In this document: piece by piece, positions 45,309 to 56,490 of the stretch
Layout of the letters: every line of letters starts with the position of its first letter
Numbering within the stretch: position 1 is the stretch's first letter
NCBI GenBank assembly: GCA_022457065.1
Contig: JAJGBQ010000004.1
Coordinates: 1,364,001-1,428,000 of the forward strand
Direction of reading: 5' to 3'
DNA from: Curvularia sp. ZM96
Lineage: Eukaryota; Ascomycota; Dothideomycetes; Pleosporales; Pleosporaceae
DNA: 64,000 nt
Program-made: the position numbers and the translations under genes
Notes under the pieces: model-generated
Databases searched by the model: none
Seen by the model: only the letters and a program-made list of their open reading frames with translations
What the model was told of the DNA's origin: nothing

Positions 45309-46881
45309 GTAGTCTAGTTATAAAGTCTATAGAGGTATCTATTTAGAGTATGTCTAGTAGTTCTTATACTTATATTTCTCTATATAGTATATATATACTA
45401 TACTTATCTTTCTAGTATTACTTATATTTAGTCATAAAAGCTACAACTTTATTCTTTATTCCACTAAATCTATAGTTTTATTAAATTAGTTCTATTATTT
45501 TGCTAATTCTAGAGTGTCTATATAGTAGATTATCGTAATATTATTAAATAACGTCTTCTTACTAGTTTGTAGGTATATTACTCTTACTTTCAAGTATTCT
45601 ATCAATAGTTCTTATTAGTTCTAAAGATTTATTTTTATTTTACTTAAGTATTATAGTACTAATAGTTTCTTTAGTTCTTACGATATCTAGTTATTAGCTA
45701 AGAGCGTCTACTTAACTATTTTCTTTTTTTAGTATATATATAATTTTAAATTTATATTATCTAAGTAGCTTAGTTTTCTAGATTTAGCGTTAATTAAGAG
45801 GTTTAGTAGTAGTAAAGTATACTAAGTTATTATAGTCTATATAGATAGTGAATTTTAATTAACTTTCTATACATACAGGCTAGTATTTTAGATAAGGAAC
45901 TATTATAAGTAGTTTCTTATTATATACGTTATATTATTCTTCTAGTTATAAAAGCTTTCTAAAGTAGTATACTATTAGGTACTATTTATTATTAATATAT
46001 ATACCAGTATAGTCTTCTAGAGCTAAGTCTAATACGTTAGTCTTAAATCTTAGTAGTATTCTTAAAATATATATTCTAAAGTATAGTAGCGTAATATATA
46101 TATTCTTAAGTATATTATAGGCGTTGTCAGTCTTTTTATTCTAGTTCTATAAAGTATCTTTCTATATACGTTTTGTTATTAGTATTATAATTTTTAAGTA
46201 TTTTTCAATAAATTTTTAGTTAAAATTTATAAATCTAAGAGACGATTAGATATTTATAACGTTCTTTAGCGTTAGCTAAAACTTAATAACTTTCATCTTT
46301 TCTTTACTTATTCATACTCTATTAGTCTCTACTACGTAGTCTAGAAAGTTAACTTTAGTTATATAAATTTTATATTTTTTTAGCTTAAGTTAAAAAGTAT
46401 TATTATTAAGAGCTTTAATTACTTTTATAACGTGTCTAGTGTAGTTCTTCTTATTTTCTAAGCAGATTAGAATATTATCTAGAGAGACGATAACGAATAT
46501 ATTTAGATAGGGTCTAAGTACGTTATTAATAAGTTTCTAGAATATAGCTAGAGTATTTATAAGTCTAAATAATAGAACTATGTATTTTTAGTATCTATAT
46601 AATATTTAAAAAGCTATTTTCTATTTTTATCTTTTATAATACTAATAAGATAGTATCTATCTTATATTTACTTAAGATAATTAATTCTTAAGTTTTCTAA
46701 TGTTTAGTAGTAAGTATTAATTTTTAACTATGATGTTATTTAGTTATCTATAGTTAACGTATAGATAATTAGCTCTATTCTTTTTTCATATTAATATAAT
46801 AGATTATTCTACTAGTAAAGTTAATAGCTATATATATTCTTTCTTAAGAGACTTATTAATATACTCTTATAGTGCTATAAG

Positions 46882-47208
46882 CTGCCTAATAGGCTTCTGC
46901 CTATTAGAGAGTTGTTATTATTCTATAATTAGAGGTCTATCTAGATCTATACTTTAGATTTAGCACGTGAAGCTAAAGTTCTAAGACTTGAGACTTATAT
47001 AGAGTTTTAGTATCTAAGGCCTCGTAAGACGTAGAGCTAGAAGCTCTAAAGCTTAAGGTATCGCGTTTAAATCTCTACTTTAGTAAAACCTTTTTCCTTT
47101 TTATTTTTAGTTTTTACTAGGCTAAGAGATAGTCTACTACTTTTTAAAGATACTTTTTAGATAGACTAATTACTATAGACGAGCTATTAGTTAAAAATAA
47201 AAAAGACA
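46882..47208 (+). mobile_element. R1 retroposon, 5'-truncated, 327 bp, with target duplication
   Basis: The R1 3' part ends in AAAAATAAAAAAGACA and is flanked by TAGTGCTATAAG (46870-46881) and TAGTATTATAAG (47209-47220), a 12-bp duplication differing by two RIP-type transitions. It lies in the reverse transcriptase region of the reversed Gypsy copy. Confidence 0.75.
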
Positions 47209-48659
47209 TAGTATTATAAGTTCTTATTCTAATAGTTAGTAAATTAAGCTAAAAGTTACTTTCTTTTCTTTCTATAGGACTATCATATAGTTCTAAAGCT
47301 AACACTTTTATAACCTTTATTTATCTACTACTTTTTAAAATAAATATTTAAATCTTTTCTAATATTCAGAGATTTCTAGAGTTACGCTTTTCTTTTATTT
47401 ACTTTTAGTTTTGCGATCTATTAGCTTAGTATTAGTATCTACTAGATTTAGCTTTCTATTAAGACAACTATCTTTTAAGTTTACCTTTTTTTCTATAGAA
47501 TTATACTACTTAGTAATATTACTCTTATCTATTATTAAACTCTACTAATATCTAGACTGGCCTATAGTTACGTCTAGTCTATAGTATTTAGATTAAAACA
47601 TGTTTAATTTTTAGTTAATTTATAGATTATATTTTTATAGCTTATGAAGTCCTAATATAATACCATAGATATCTAGTCTAAGAATATCTAGATTAATTTC
47701 TATTTTATACTTTTATATGCTAAGCGTTACTTAATTAACTTTATATATTATATTATTATTTCTTTTATATTAACTTACTAGTAGTAATATATAGTAAGTA
47801 TAGATATTATTTCTATAGCTATAAAAGTCTTATTTTCTTAGCTACGTACGCTAAAATAAAGTTATTCTATACTCTTAAATTTACTAGTACTTATATCTAT
47901 ATTCTATTAATCTTTACTATAAGCTTGATTAATTATAGTAAGTTTACTATATTAATTTCTCTAGAGAGACGATGTTTTTATATTACTAGTCTAAAAAAGA
48001 CTATAGTCTTTTAGAGCTATAATATTCTTTAGTTTCTTAATAGTTATTATATTTATTACTAAGATATATTTTCTAGTATAGCTAGTTATACTCTTAAGTA
48101 CTACTCTCTTCGCTTACGTATATAATCTATATATTAATAATATTCTTCTTTATTTTAATATATCTTAGAAACTAAGTTATTCTTCTTTTTTCTTATAGAT
48201 ATTATGTATATAGATTATTCTTAAATCTATACTATATTCACTTATTTCTAGATTCTTCTTACATCTTTCTTAGTAACTATTTTTTATTTTATTTTACGTT
48301 CTAGTATACTATACAGGACTTAGTAGTATATATAGTCTAGTATAACTTACTATTTTATAAGTTATCTATATTATACTAATATTAGCTAATTTAGTATATA
48401 TTATAATTAGTCTAGACTTCTTATATTTTCTATATCTAATATAGTATATCTAATTTCTTTTACTAATAAAATTAGTAGTTCTATTTAGTATATTAGTATA
48501 TTTTTTCTATAGCTTTCAAATATAAGTGGAGATATAAGCGTAGTTAAATAGATTTTACATAGTCTTAGTATTATAGAAGTTAATATTAGAGTAGACGTAT
48601 TATAGGTTATAGTATAGTAGAAGTAATATTTCTAGTATAATATACTTATAAGTAGTATA

Positions 48660-50506
48660 ACGTAGTTCATAAGCGAGCTGATCACCCAAGCGAGCTGATC
48701 ACACCCCACCAGCGCGTTAAAGTCAAGACGTTATCACAGTCTTTTATCATAGTCGATAAAGTATTACGATATACTAAATTAATTATTAGAATCGCTACTA
48801 TCACTTGCACTATCTATCTTAACTGCGCAGGTACGAGCGTTGTGTCTAGTCTGCTTGCAACGCCCGCACCGCCTCTCTCCTCGAACCCTCTTCGACGCAC
48901 TCTCACCATCACCACGACTACTACCCGCCTGTTCAGCCAATACTTCTTGAACTTCGCCTATAGTAAGAGTCTCTTCTGTCCGTACGTATCGCCGCTTACG
49001 GCTCTTACGCTTGTTTGATTCATCTAGAGCCGCTTGAAGAGTAGTAATTTTCTCTGTTAGAAGCACTATTTTATGTGCCATTTGCTGAGCCCCTTTACTC
49101 AGCTGCGCGATCTGCTTGGTGAGTGAATTGGCAGAAGACCTACGGCGTTTTCTCACGCTCTCTTGAATAAGACCAATTTGAGCCTCAACCTCGCGCGCGT
49201 TGCGTGGTGTCTGCGCCTCCCAGGCGGCTACCCGTCGCGGTGATTGATATGGTGTCTGCACCACTACGTCAAGCTTAGATAGCACAGCCTGTGGGTCGTG
49301 TGGGACTAGACCAGCGCCTCTAAAGCCAGCTTGGATATTCTCCTTCGTGATAGACTGCTCAAAAGCAGTCTTAAAGGCTGGCAGGAAGGTCTCCTTGCTG
49401 ATATAGTGGGTGCGGTTGCGTGCCAAGCCTGAAACAGCGTCGCCATACTTGCGCTTTAACGGCGAGAAGCAGGCGACGTCAAGGGGCTGCAATAGGTGAG
49501 ACGAGTGCGCAGGCATATAGATAAGAATAATATTCTTCTCCTTGCAAAGATCTTGAAAATCGACGGAGCAGTGGCTCTCATGGCCGTTAATGATAAGCAG
49601 TCGATACCCACCCACAGTATGCCTCTTTATATGGGTATCAAAGTGCTCTAACTAGGCAAGACTAAGCTGATTATTTGTCCAGCCATTAGGACTGACTTTA
49701 AGAACCTAGTTAGCAGGTAAGTCTTTAAACTAGACGTTGATAAGCACCTTGCCCGCAAAGACAACGAAGGGTGGTATCTGGCGACCCGTCGCGCCCACGC
49801 CTTAGATTACAGTAACCTACTCACGGTTGCCTGGCTATACCCGCTTCTTTTTGCCATATCCCTCTGAGCTTGTGACAACTAACTGTGATGAAATCTTGCC
49901 TATTATAAAGCTAGTTTCGTCAAAGTTGTAGATATCATCGTCTACAATACCCCACTTCTGCTTCATCCTCTGGACTAAGTCGAACCAGCGCTGGATAGCC
50001 GCTAGGTCCTCGCAGGCGGCTCGCTGGTGATCATAGGGACGGCTCCAGCGCGTACGGAGCTCAGGAGTTCGCTTAACAAAGTTATTAACCTAGTTCTTGC
50101 CAACAGGGTTGCTCCCTCGCTCATGTAATAGTTTATCAGCCATAGCTCGAACGTCAGGCTTTGTAGGCGCAAATCCTCGCGCAGACTCTTCAAGAATACT
50201 CTCAACTATAGCCTCCTCTTCTAGCTTGTTTAGGCGCTTTAAATTTGCTTCGCAGTCGCGTCGAGGGCGTATTCCAGCACGTCGAGTAGATAGAGTACTT
50301 TGAGGCACGTTATAGATAGAGGCAGCACGTCTTTGGCTTTGAACACGTTATGATTGGACATTAGAAAGAGCAAGTTGAAGATCTGATTCAGGATAAGTTA
50401 ATTGATGATCGCGTTGTTGCGACATAACGCGTTGTAGTGTCAACGTCGACGCGCTGGTGGGGTGTGATCAGCTCGCTTGGGTGATCAGCTCGCTTATGAA
50501 CTACGT
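48660..50506 (-). mobile_element. Family A pogo/Fot1-like transposon, copy A4 (1847 bp), least damaged
   Basis: It has inverted ends ACGTAGTTCA (RIP-changed from ACGTGGTTCA) and TA duplications at 48658-48659 and 50507-50508. The 17-bp units read TAAGCGAGCTGATCACC and CAAGCGAGCTGATCACA, so the core word is GCTGATC at all four sites. It retains a 278-codon open stretch of its transposase (separate entry); the N-terminal half, above 49.6 kb, is broken by stops. Confidence 0.9.
48779..49615 (-). pseudogene. Family A transposase, C-terminal 278 codons (partial)
   Basis: This is the longest open frame in the island. It runs from the catalytic domain (YRLLIINGHESH) through HSSHLLQPLDVACFSPLKR, a helical domain (FLPAFKTAFEQSITKENIQA), a Lys/Arg/Gln coiled-coil-like region and a terminal zinc-knuckle-like motif CGRCKQTRHNARTC (CX2CX4HX4C). 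In Fot1/pogo transposases the second catalytic Asp lies in a DGHxSH word; here it is Asn, while copy A2 keeps DGHKSH, so this copy's enzyme would be inactive even if complete. The change is G-to-A on the coding strand, compatible with RIP. The N-terminal DNA-binding and first catalytic parts lie upstream at 49.6-50.4 kb in broken frame. Confidence 0.8.
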
Positions 50507-50648
50507 TATTCTTATTTAAGTATTTTATTTATTTTCTAAATTTAGATTTCTATATAGTACGTATTATCTTAACTAGATAATTATACTAGTATAGCTAGTT
50601 AATAGTTTTCTTTAAAGCTAGCTATCTTCTTTTACTTTATCTTAGTTA

Positions 50649-51999
50649 GCTCTAGTCTTTTACGAATAATTCAGGTAAATTATTTTAGAAATTTTTTTTT
50701 TTTTTAATTTATAATTATAGTTTACCTAGCCTCTATAAAAATATAATAGTTAATTAGTTAACTTCTCTCTTACTTCTACTATCTTAATATTCTCTATCTC
50801 TATATTTCTATCTATCTCTATAGCTATCTCTATGTTTATATCTACGTCTATACTTATATCTATATCTATATTTATATTATTTAAGTTATTTAGAATTAAT
50901 TAAATAAACTAGTGTATTACGTCTATTTAAGCTATACTCTTTTTACTCTATAATCTAGTCTCAAAGTTCTTCTACGTAATAGCTTCTATAACGTCGTTTA
51001 TTTTATACTTAAGCTATAAGAAAGTATTAGAACTAGACTATATTCTCTTACTTTAGATTAACTAGTAGCTAAACGTGTAGATTTTTAAAGCTTCTTATCT
51101 ATTAATAAGAGTAAATCCTAGCTTTATAGCTATTTTTACTGTATTCTATTTATCTCTAATTTTAAGTATCGATTTTTATCTTAGTTATTATTAGGTGTAG
51201 CGAATTTAAGAAAAGGAAGCTACTAGAGAAGCTATTATTATAGCTTTTTATAAACGTAATCTTCTAGTAGGCTATAATAGATAGGTTTAGCTTTTCTAGA
51301 GATACTAATTAGAATTACTTATTATTCTAATTAGTTTAGAGATATAGCTACTAGAAGAAAGTTAGAGAAGTAAGAAATAGATAAAAACTAGCTAGAAAGA
51401 GATAGAAATTAATAAGAAAGAGATAGAAATTACTTATAGAGTAATATCAATAAGTACTACTAAGCTAGAGATTAAGTATTAATAATAGTAGTAGAGTAAA
51501 GTACTTATAAGTAAATACGCTATCTTAAGTATTCTTAATAACTATAGTCAAGAACTTTAGAGTTTTCTAAGTATTTCTCATTACTATAGTTTAGATTCTT
51601 CTACTTATTATATTCTTATTACGACTATAGCTTAATAAGTATAGAGTTTTCTACTTATTATTAGCTACCTAATAAGCTTCTACTTATTAGAGAGTTATTA
51701 TTATTCTACAATTAAGAGTTTATCTAGATCTATACTTAGAATTTAGTACGTAAAGCTAAAGTTCTAAGACTTAAGACTCATATAGAGCTTTAGTACCTAA
51801 GGTCTTACGAGACGTAGAGCTAGAAGCTCTAGAGCTTAAAGTATCGCGTTTAAATCTCTACTTTAATAAAATCTTATTTTTTTAACTTTTAGTCTTGAGT
51901 AAGCTAAGACGTAGCCTACTACTTTTTAAGATACTTTTTGGATAGGCTAATGACTATAGGAAACCTATTAGTAACAAATAAAAAAGAAATATAACGCCT
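50649..51999 (+). mobile_element. Full-length R1 retroposon (~1.35 kb)
   Basis: Starts GCTCTAGTCTTTTACGAATA and ends ACAAATAAAAAAGAAATA. It aligns with the net sequence of the 31.29-36.33 kb copy, including the TATATC-rich part near 50,850 and the region around 51.36-51.5 kb containing repeated AAGAAAGAGATAGAAATTA. It is inserted in the reversed Gypsy copy. No clear target duplication is seen. Confidence 0.65.
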
Positions 52000-52075
52000 T
52001 TTTAATTAATAGTTAAAAATATCTATAACCTTAGATAGTTTTATCAAGACTTTAATAGTTTACGTAAAATGTCTA

Positions 52076-53922
52076 ACGTGGTTCACAAGTGGGCGGCCCA
52101 CCCAAGTGAGCGGCCCACGCCCCACTAACGTGTTAACGTCGACACTTTATCACAGACTTTTATTACAGTTAATAAACTGTTGTAATATACTAAATTAATT
52201 ATTAGAATCGCTACTATTACTTACACTATCTATCTTAACTACGCAGGTGCGAGCGTTATGTCTAGTCTGCTTACAACGCCCGCATCGCCTCTCTTCTCGC
52301 ACCCTCTTCGACGCGCTCTCACTATCGCCACGACTACTACCCGCCTATTTAGCTAATACTTCTTGTACCTCGCCTATAGTAAGAGTCTCTTCTGTCCGTA
52401 CGTATCGCCGCTTGCGGCTCTTACGCTTATTTAATTCGTTAAGAGCCTCTTAAAGAGTAGTTATTTTCTCTGTTAGAAGTACTATCTTATGTGCTATTTG
52501 CTAAGCCCTCTTACTTAACTGCGCGATCTGCTCGGTAAGTAAGTTAGTAGAAGACCCACGGCGCTTTCTCACGCTCTACTAAATAAGACTAATTTAAGCC
52601 TCGACTTCACGCGCGTTGCGTAGTGTCTACGCCTTCTAGGTAGGTGCTCGTCGCGGTGATTGTTTTAGTGTCTGCACTACTACATTAAGCTTTAATAGCA
52701 CAGCCTATAGGTTATATAGGACTAGCCTAGCGCCTCTAAAGCTAGCTTAGATATTATCCTTCGTAATAGACTACTTAAAAGTAGTCTTAATGACTAGTAG
52801 GAAGGTCTTCTTACTAATATAGTTAGTGCGGTTGCGTGCTAAGACTAAAACAGCGTTACTATACTTGCGCTTTAACGGCGAGAAACAGGCGACGTTAAGG
52901 GGCTGCAATAGATAAGACGAGTGCGTAGGCATATAGAGAAGAACTATATTCTTCTTCTTGCAAAGATCTTAGAAATTAACGGAGTAGTGGCTCTTATAGC
53001 CGTCGATAATGAGCAGTCGAAACTTACCTATAGTATGCCTCTTTATATGCCTGTTAAAGTGCTCTAGCTATACAAGAGCAAGCTAATTATTCGTCTAGCT
53101 ATTAGGACTGACTTCGAGAACCTAGTTAGTAGGCAGGTCTTTAAACTAGACGTCGATAAGCACCTTGCCCGCAAAGATAACGAAGGGGGGTAGCTGGCGA
53201 TCTAACGCGCCCACGCCTTAGATTACAGTAACCTACTATTAGTTGCCTGGCTATATCTGCTTCTTTTTGCTATATCCTTCTAATACTATAATAACTAACT
53301 ATAATAAAATCTTGCCTATTATAAAGCTAGTTTTATTAAAGTTATAGATATCGTCGTCTACAATACCCTACTTCTACTTTATTAACTCGACTAGATCGAA
53401 CTAGCGTTAGATAGCCGCTAGGTCCTCGCAGGCGGCTCGCTAGTAATTATAGGGACGACTCTAGCGCGTACGGAGCTTAGGAGTTCTCTTAACAAAGTTA
53501 TTAACCTAGTTCTTGCTAATAGGGTTACCCTCCCGCTTATGTAATAGTTTATTAGCTATTGCTCGAACGTCAGCCTTTATAGGCGCAAATCCTCGCGTAG
53601 ACTCTTTAAGAATACGCTTAACTATAGCCTCCTCTTCTAGCTTATTTAGGCGCTTTAACTTCGGTTCGCAGTCGCGTTAAGAGCGTCTTCTAGCGCGTCG
53701 GTACGATAAAGTTCTTTGAGGCACGTTATAGATAGAGGCAGCGCGTTTTTAGCTTTAAACACGTTACGATTAGATATTAAAAAGAGCAAGCTAAAGATCT
53801 AATTTAGGATAGGTTAATAGATATCGACGTTGTTGAGACATAACGCGTTGTAGTGTCGACGTTGACGCGCTGGTGGGGCATGGGCCGCTCACTTGGGTGG
53901 GCCGCCCACTTGTGAACCACGT
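52076..53922 (-). mobile_element. Family A pogo/Fot1-like transposon, copy A5 (1847 bp)
   Basis: TA duplications are at 52074-52075 and 53923-53924. At both ends the outer 17-bp unit is CAAGTGGGCGGCCCACC and the inner CAAGTGAGCGGCCCACG (one T at the right end), so the core word is GCGGCCC at four sites and even the outer/inner difference is mirrored. The transposase is on the minus strand, broken by stops; the Cys-rich tail region (near 52.26 kb) is readable. Confidence 0.9.
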
Positions 53923-53924
53923 TA

Positions 53925-55681
53925 GTTAGAAATTAGTATTAAGTCTATCTAGAGGAAAGTTAATAAGGCTAGATAAATTTAGAGACCTAGTTTAATAGAT
54001 AGAAATTTCTCTATAAAAGAGGTCTTAGCTTTTAGTATATTAGAAGTTAAGAATAAATAAGTCTTAATTAACTTTCTAGACACTCTAGTACTATAGATTA
54101 CTCTAGATTTTACTAGATCTTTAATATACTTAATAGCTAAAGATATGTAGAGGTAACTTTTAAAAGTTCTTACTAGCGCCAAACTAGCGGTAGAGCTATT
54201 AGGCTAACTGTCTTAGCAACCCTATCAGAATTTTTAAAGCTAGTAATAGCTACTATACTTATATTCTATAGTATTTTTAATCTACTTTAGCTCTAAATAT
54301 AGATACATCTACTTATATCTTAATTATAACTCTAAAATTACATTTTAGTAGTAAGTCTATAGTCTATATTATAACAATCATAAGTATTTCTCTACGTATA
54401 ATTAACTTAATCTATAGTAGAGCTTACTAGCGAGACTTTAGGCTAAACGCGCCTATAATTAAGATTCTATCTAAATATCTTAAAGATACCTTATAAGTAG
54501 AACGTCCTTATAATAAAAGGCTATCTATAAAGCTACTCTTAAAAAGATACGCTATAATAGATATAGATAAGAAAAGAGCTATAATAATATAGTAGGTAAC
54601 TTTAGTACTTACAGGTATAACGTCTTAGCTACTACTATATAGAGAGTTTTTTAAGTAGCCAAATATAATTAGATAAAGCTAATAAGAAAGTCTAAGTTAA
54701 TATAGAAGATAAGATAGAATAGACTAAACTAGTATCTTACTTATAAAGATTAGATACTAGAAGATTAGAAGAATATTATCTAGATAGATAAGACTTCTAT
54801 TATACTTAACTATTAATATAATAGCTACTATATCTAGTAATGTCTAGATAAAATCTTTACTAAGTAAATTATTTAAGAGTAGTAGAAGAGATACTCTAAG
54901 TTTATATTCTAGAGCTACTTTACTTATAACTCTAAGAGCCTCTACTACGTCTAGAAACTTAAGACTATAGTAGAGAAACAAGAGGTAGCCTATAAAATTA
55001 AAGAGCTAAATAAGATACTAGAGCTATAAATAAGAGAGTAGTAGAAGCTAAAATCTAGTATAAAATAGATAGAATTATATAATAAGTCTAGTAGGTCTCT
55101 ATAATAGAGATAGATAAAAGAAATAGATAAACTAATATATAAGACTAGTAAAAGAGAGATTAATTAGTAGTACTATTAGACTTAAGTCTTAATCTCTAAG
55201 CTTATCCTCTATATAAAGAAGTACTAAAAAGAGCGTCTATCTACTCTAGTTCAAGAAGATAAAGCTTCTTTATATACTTATTACGTTTAGAGAGCTATAT
55301 ATTAAATAGTAGTAGTAGATTAACTCTTTTAGCTAAATAACTTACTAGATCTAAACGCTATTAAAGTAGTATAGCACTAGCTTAAAAGAAAGATAATACG
55401 TAAAGACGTATTTAAAAGTAGAGTAGAGGAGATAAAGACTTAGCTTAGCGCCTAGTAGGAGCTACCTTAATACTAAATATAAGCTTAAATAGAGTAGATC
55501 TTATTTTATATTTAAGAAATTATTTAACTTAATAGTAGTTATAAGTATAAAGAGAGGTGGCGAGAACGATCTATATAGGTGTTAGTATTATTTTAGTAGT
55601 AATTAATATATCTCTATTAGTAAGAACTTTTAATAGTTACCTCTATAGTATATAACTATAATCTAATAACTATAAAATTTA
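53925..55681 (+). mobile_element. Tc1/mariner-type transposase relic, RIP-mutated
   Basis: In one plus-strand frame between about 54.6 and 55.6 kb, words separated by RIP-type stops give NRLN*YLTYKD*ILED*KNII*IDKTSI, then FTYNSKSLYYVQKLKTIVEKQE, YYQT*VLISKLILYIKKYQK, STLVQEDKASLYTYYVQRAI and LNNLLDLNAIKVVQH. These correspond to the catalytic core of fungal Tc1-like elements: a first Asp in the xDET region, LVQEDxAxxH, and PDLNPIE before the third acidic residue. No terminal repeats could be defined. The family A copy A5 probably interrupts its upstream part. Confidence 0.6.
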
Positions 55682-56222
55682 GCTCTAGTCTTTTATAAAC
55701 AACTTTAGTAAACTGTTCTAGAGTATTTTTTTTAGATTAATAATCATAGTTTATCTAGCCTCTATAAAGCTATAATGATAAATTACCTAACTCCTTTCTT
55801 ACGTCTACTAACTTATTATTCTCTATCTCTACGTCTATATTTGCGTCTATATTTATATCTATATCTATATCTATATCTATATTTATATCTATATCTATAT
55901 CTATATCTATATTTATATCTATATCTATATCTATTAGAATTAATCAAATAAACTAAAGTATTATACCTATCTAGGCTATACTCTTCTTACTCTATAACTT
56001 AGCCTTAAAGTCTCTCTACGTTATAATAGCTTCTATAAAGTCGTCTATATTATATTTGAGCTATAAGAAAGTATTAGAACTAGGCTATTTTCTCTTATTC
56101 TAGATTAACTTATAGCTAAACTCGTAAGTCTTAGAAGCTTTTTATTAATTAATAAGTATAATATTCTAGCTTTATAGCTATATCTTATCTACTTCTAAGT
56201 CTTAGTATAGACGTATATTCTA
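55682..56222 (+). mobile_element. R1 retroposon, 3' part missing
   Basis: Starts GCTCTAGTCTTTTATAAACA and follows the R1 layout, including an expanded TATATC-type array, until 56222, where the 268-bp element abuts and the R1 sequence is lost. Confidence 0.65.
55851..55934. repeat. (TATATC)n hexanucleotide array within R1
   Basis: About 14 imperfect copies of TATATC/TTATATC read directly. Shorter arrays of the same word occur in other R1 copies (about 28,376-28,410, 29,300, 31,495 and 50,860). The length varies between copies. Confidence 0.85.
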
Positions 56223-56490
56223 TATAATAGTATAGGTAAGACTAGTTAGATTAGTATTAGTAGTAGAGTTGCTTAGAGGTATATAGAAGTACGTAAGACG
56301 TTAAATAAGCCTTAATCTAATAGATATCTATAGACCTTATATAAAAGAATATTAAAAATCTATAGAATAACTATATAAGATAGTCTATACTTATACTAGC
56401 TGATATAAGTCTAACTTAGATCTAGTTTAGCTTAATTCTAGATCTATTAGCTAAATAGCTACTAGTTTAGTTTAATAGTATGCCGTTATA
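56223..56490 (+). mobile_element. 268-bp element, RIP-mutated copy next to gag-like sequence
   Basis: Starts TATAATAGTATAGG and ends TGCCGTTATA; aligns over its full length with the intact copy at 25353 with transitions only. It immediately precedes the gag-like sequence at 56491, as a 5' LTR would. Confidence 0.75.

Larger units (their letters stand above)
45309..50648 (-). mobile_element. Second Gypsy copy, reverse orientation, strongly RIP-mutated and interrupted
   Basis: The sequence from 45309 is the reverse complement of the first Gypsy element, from the N-terminal part of the integrase (TAAAGTCTATAGAGGTATCT) back through reverse transcriptase (about 46.3-46.85 kb) to the gag-pol junction. 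It is interrupted by an R1 copy (46882-47208) and by family A copy A4 (48660-50506), and resumes at 50509 (matching reversed 39.9-kb sequence) until R1 begins at 50649. It has more transitions than the first Gypsy copy. Confidence 0.75.

Noticed and set aside
53979..54182. 67-codon minus-strand frame
   Set aside because: The Tc1/mariner relic reads on the plus strand; this frame has no recognisable content and AT-rich RIP sequence leaves such frames by chance.
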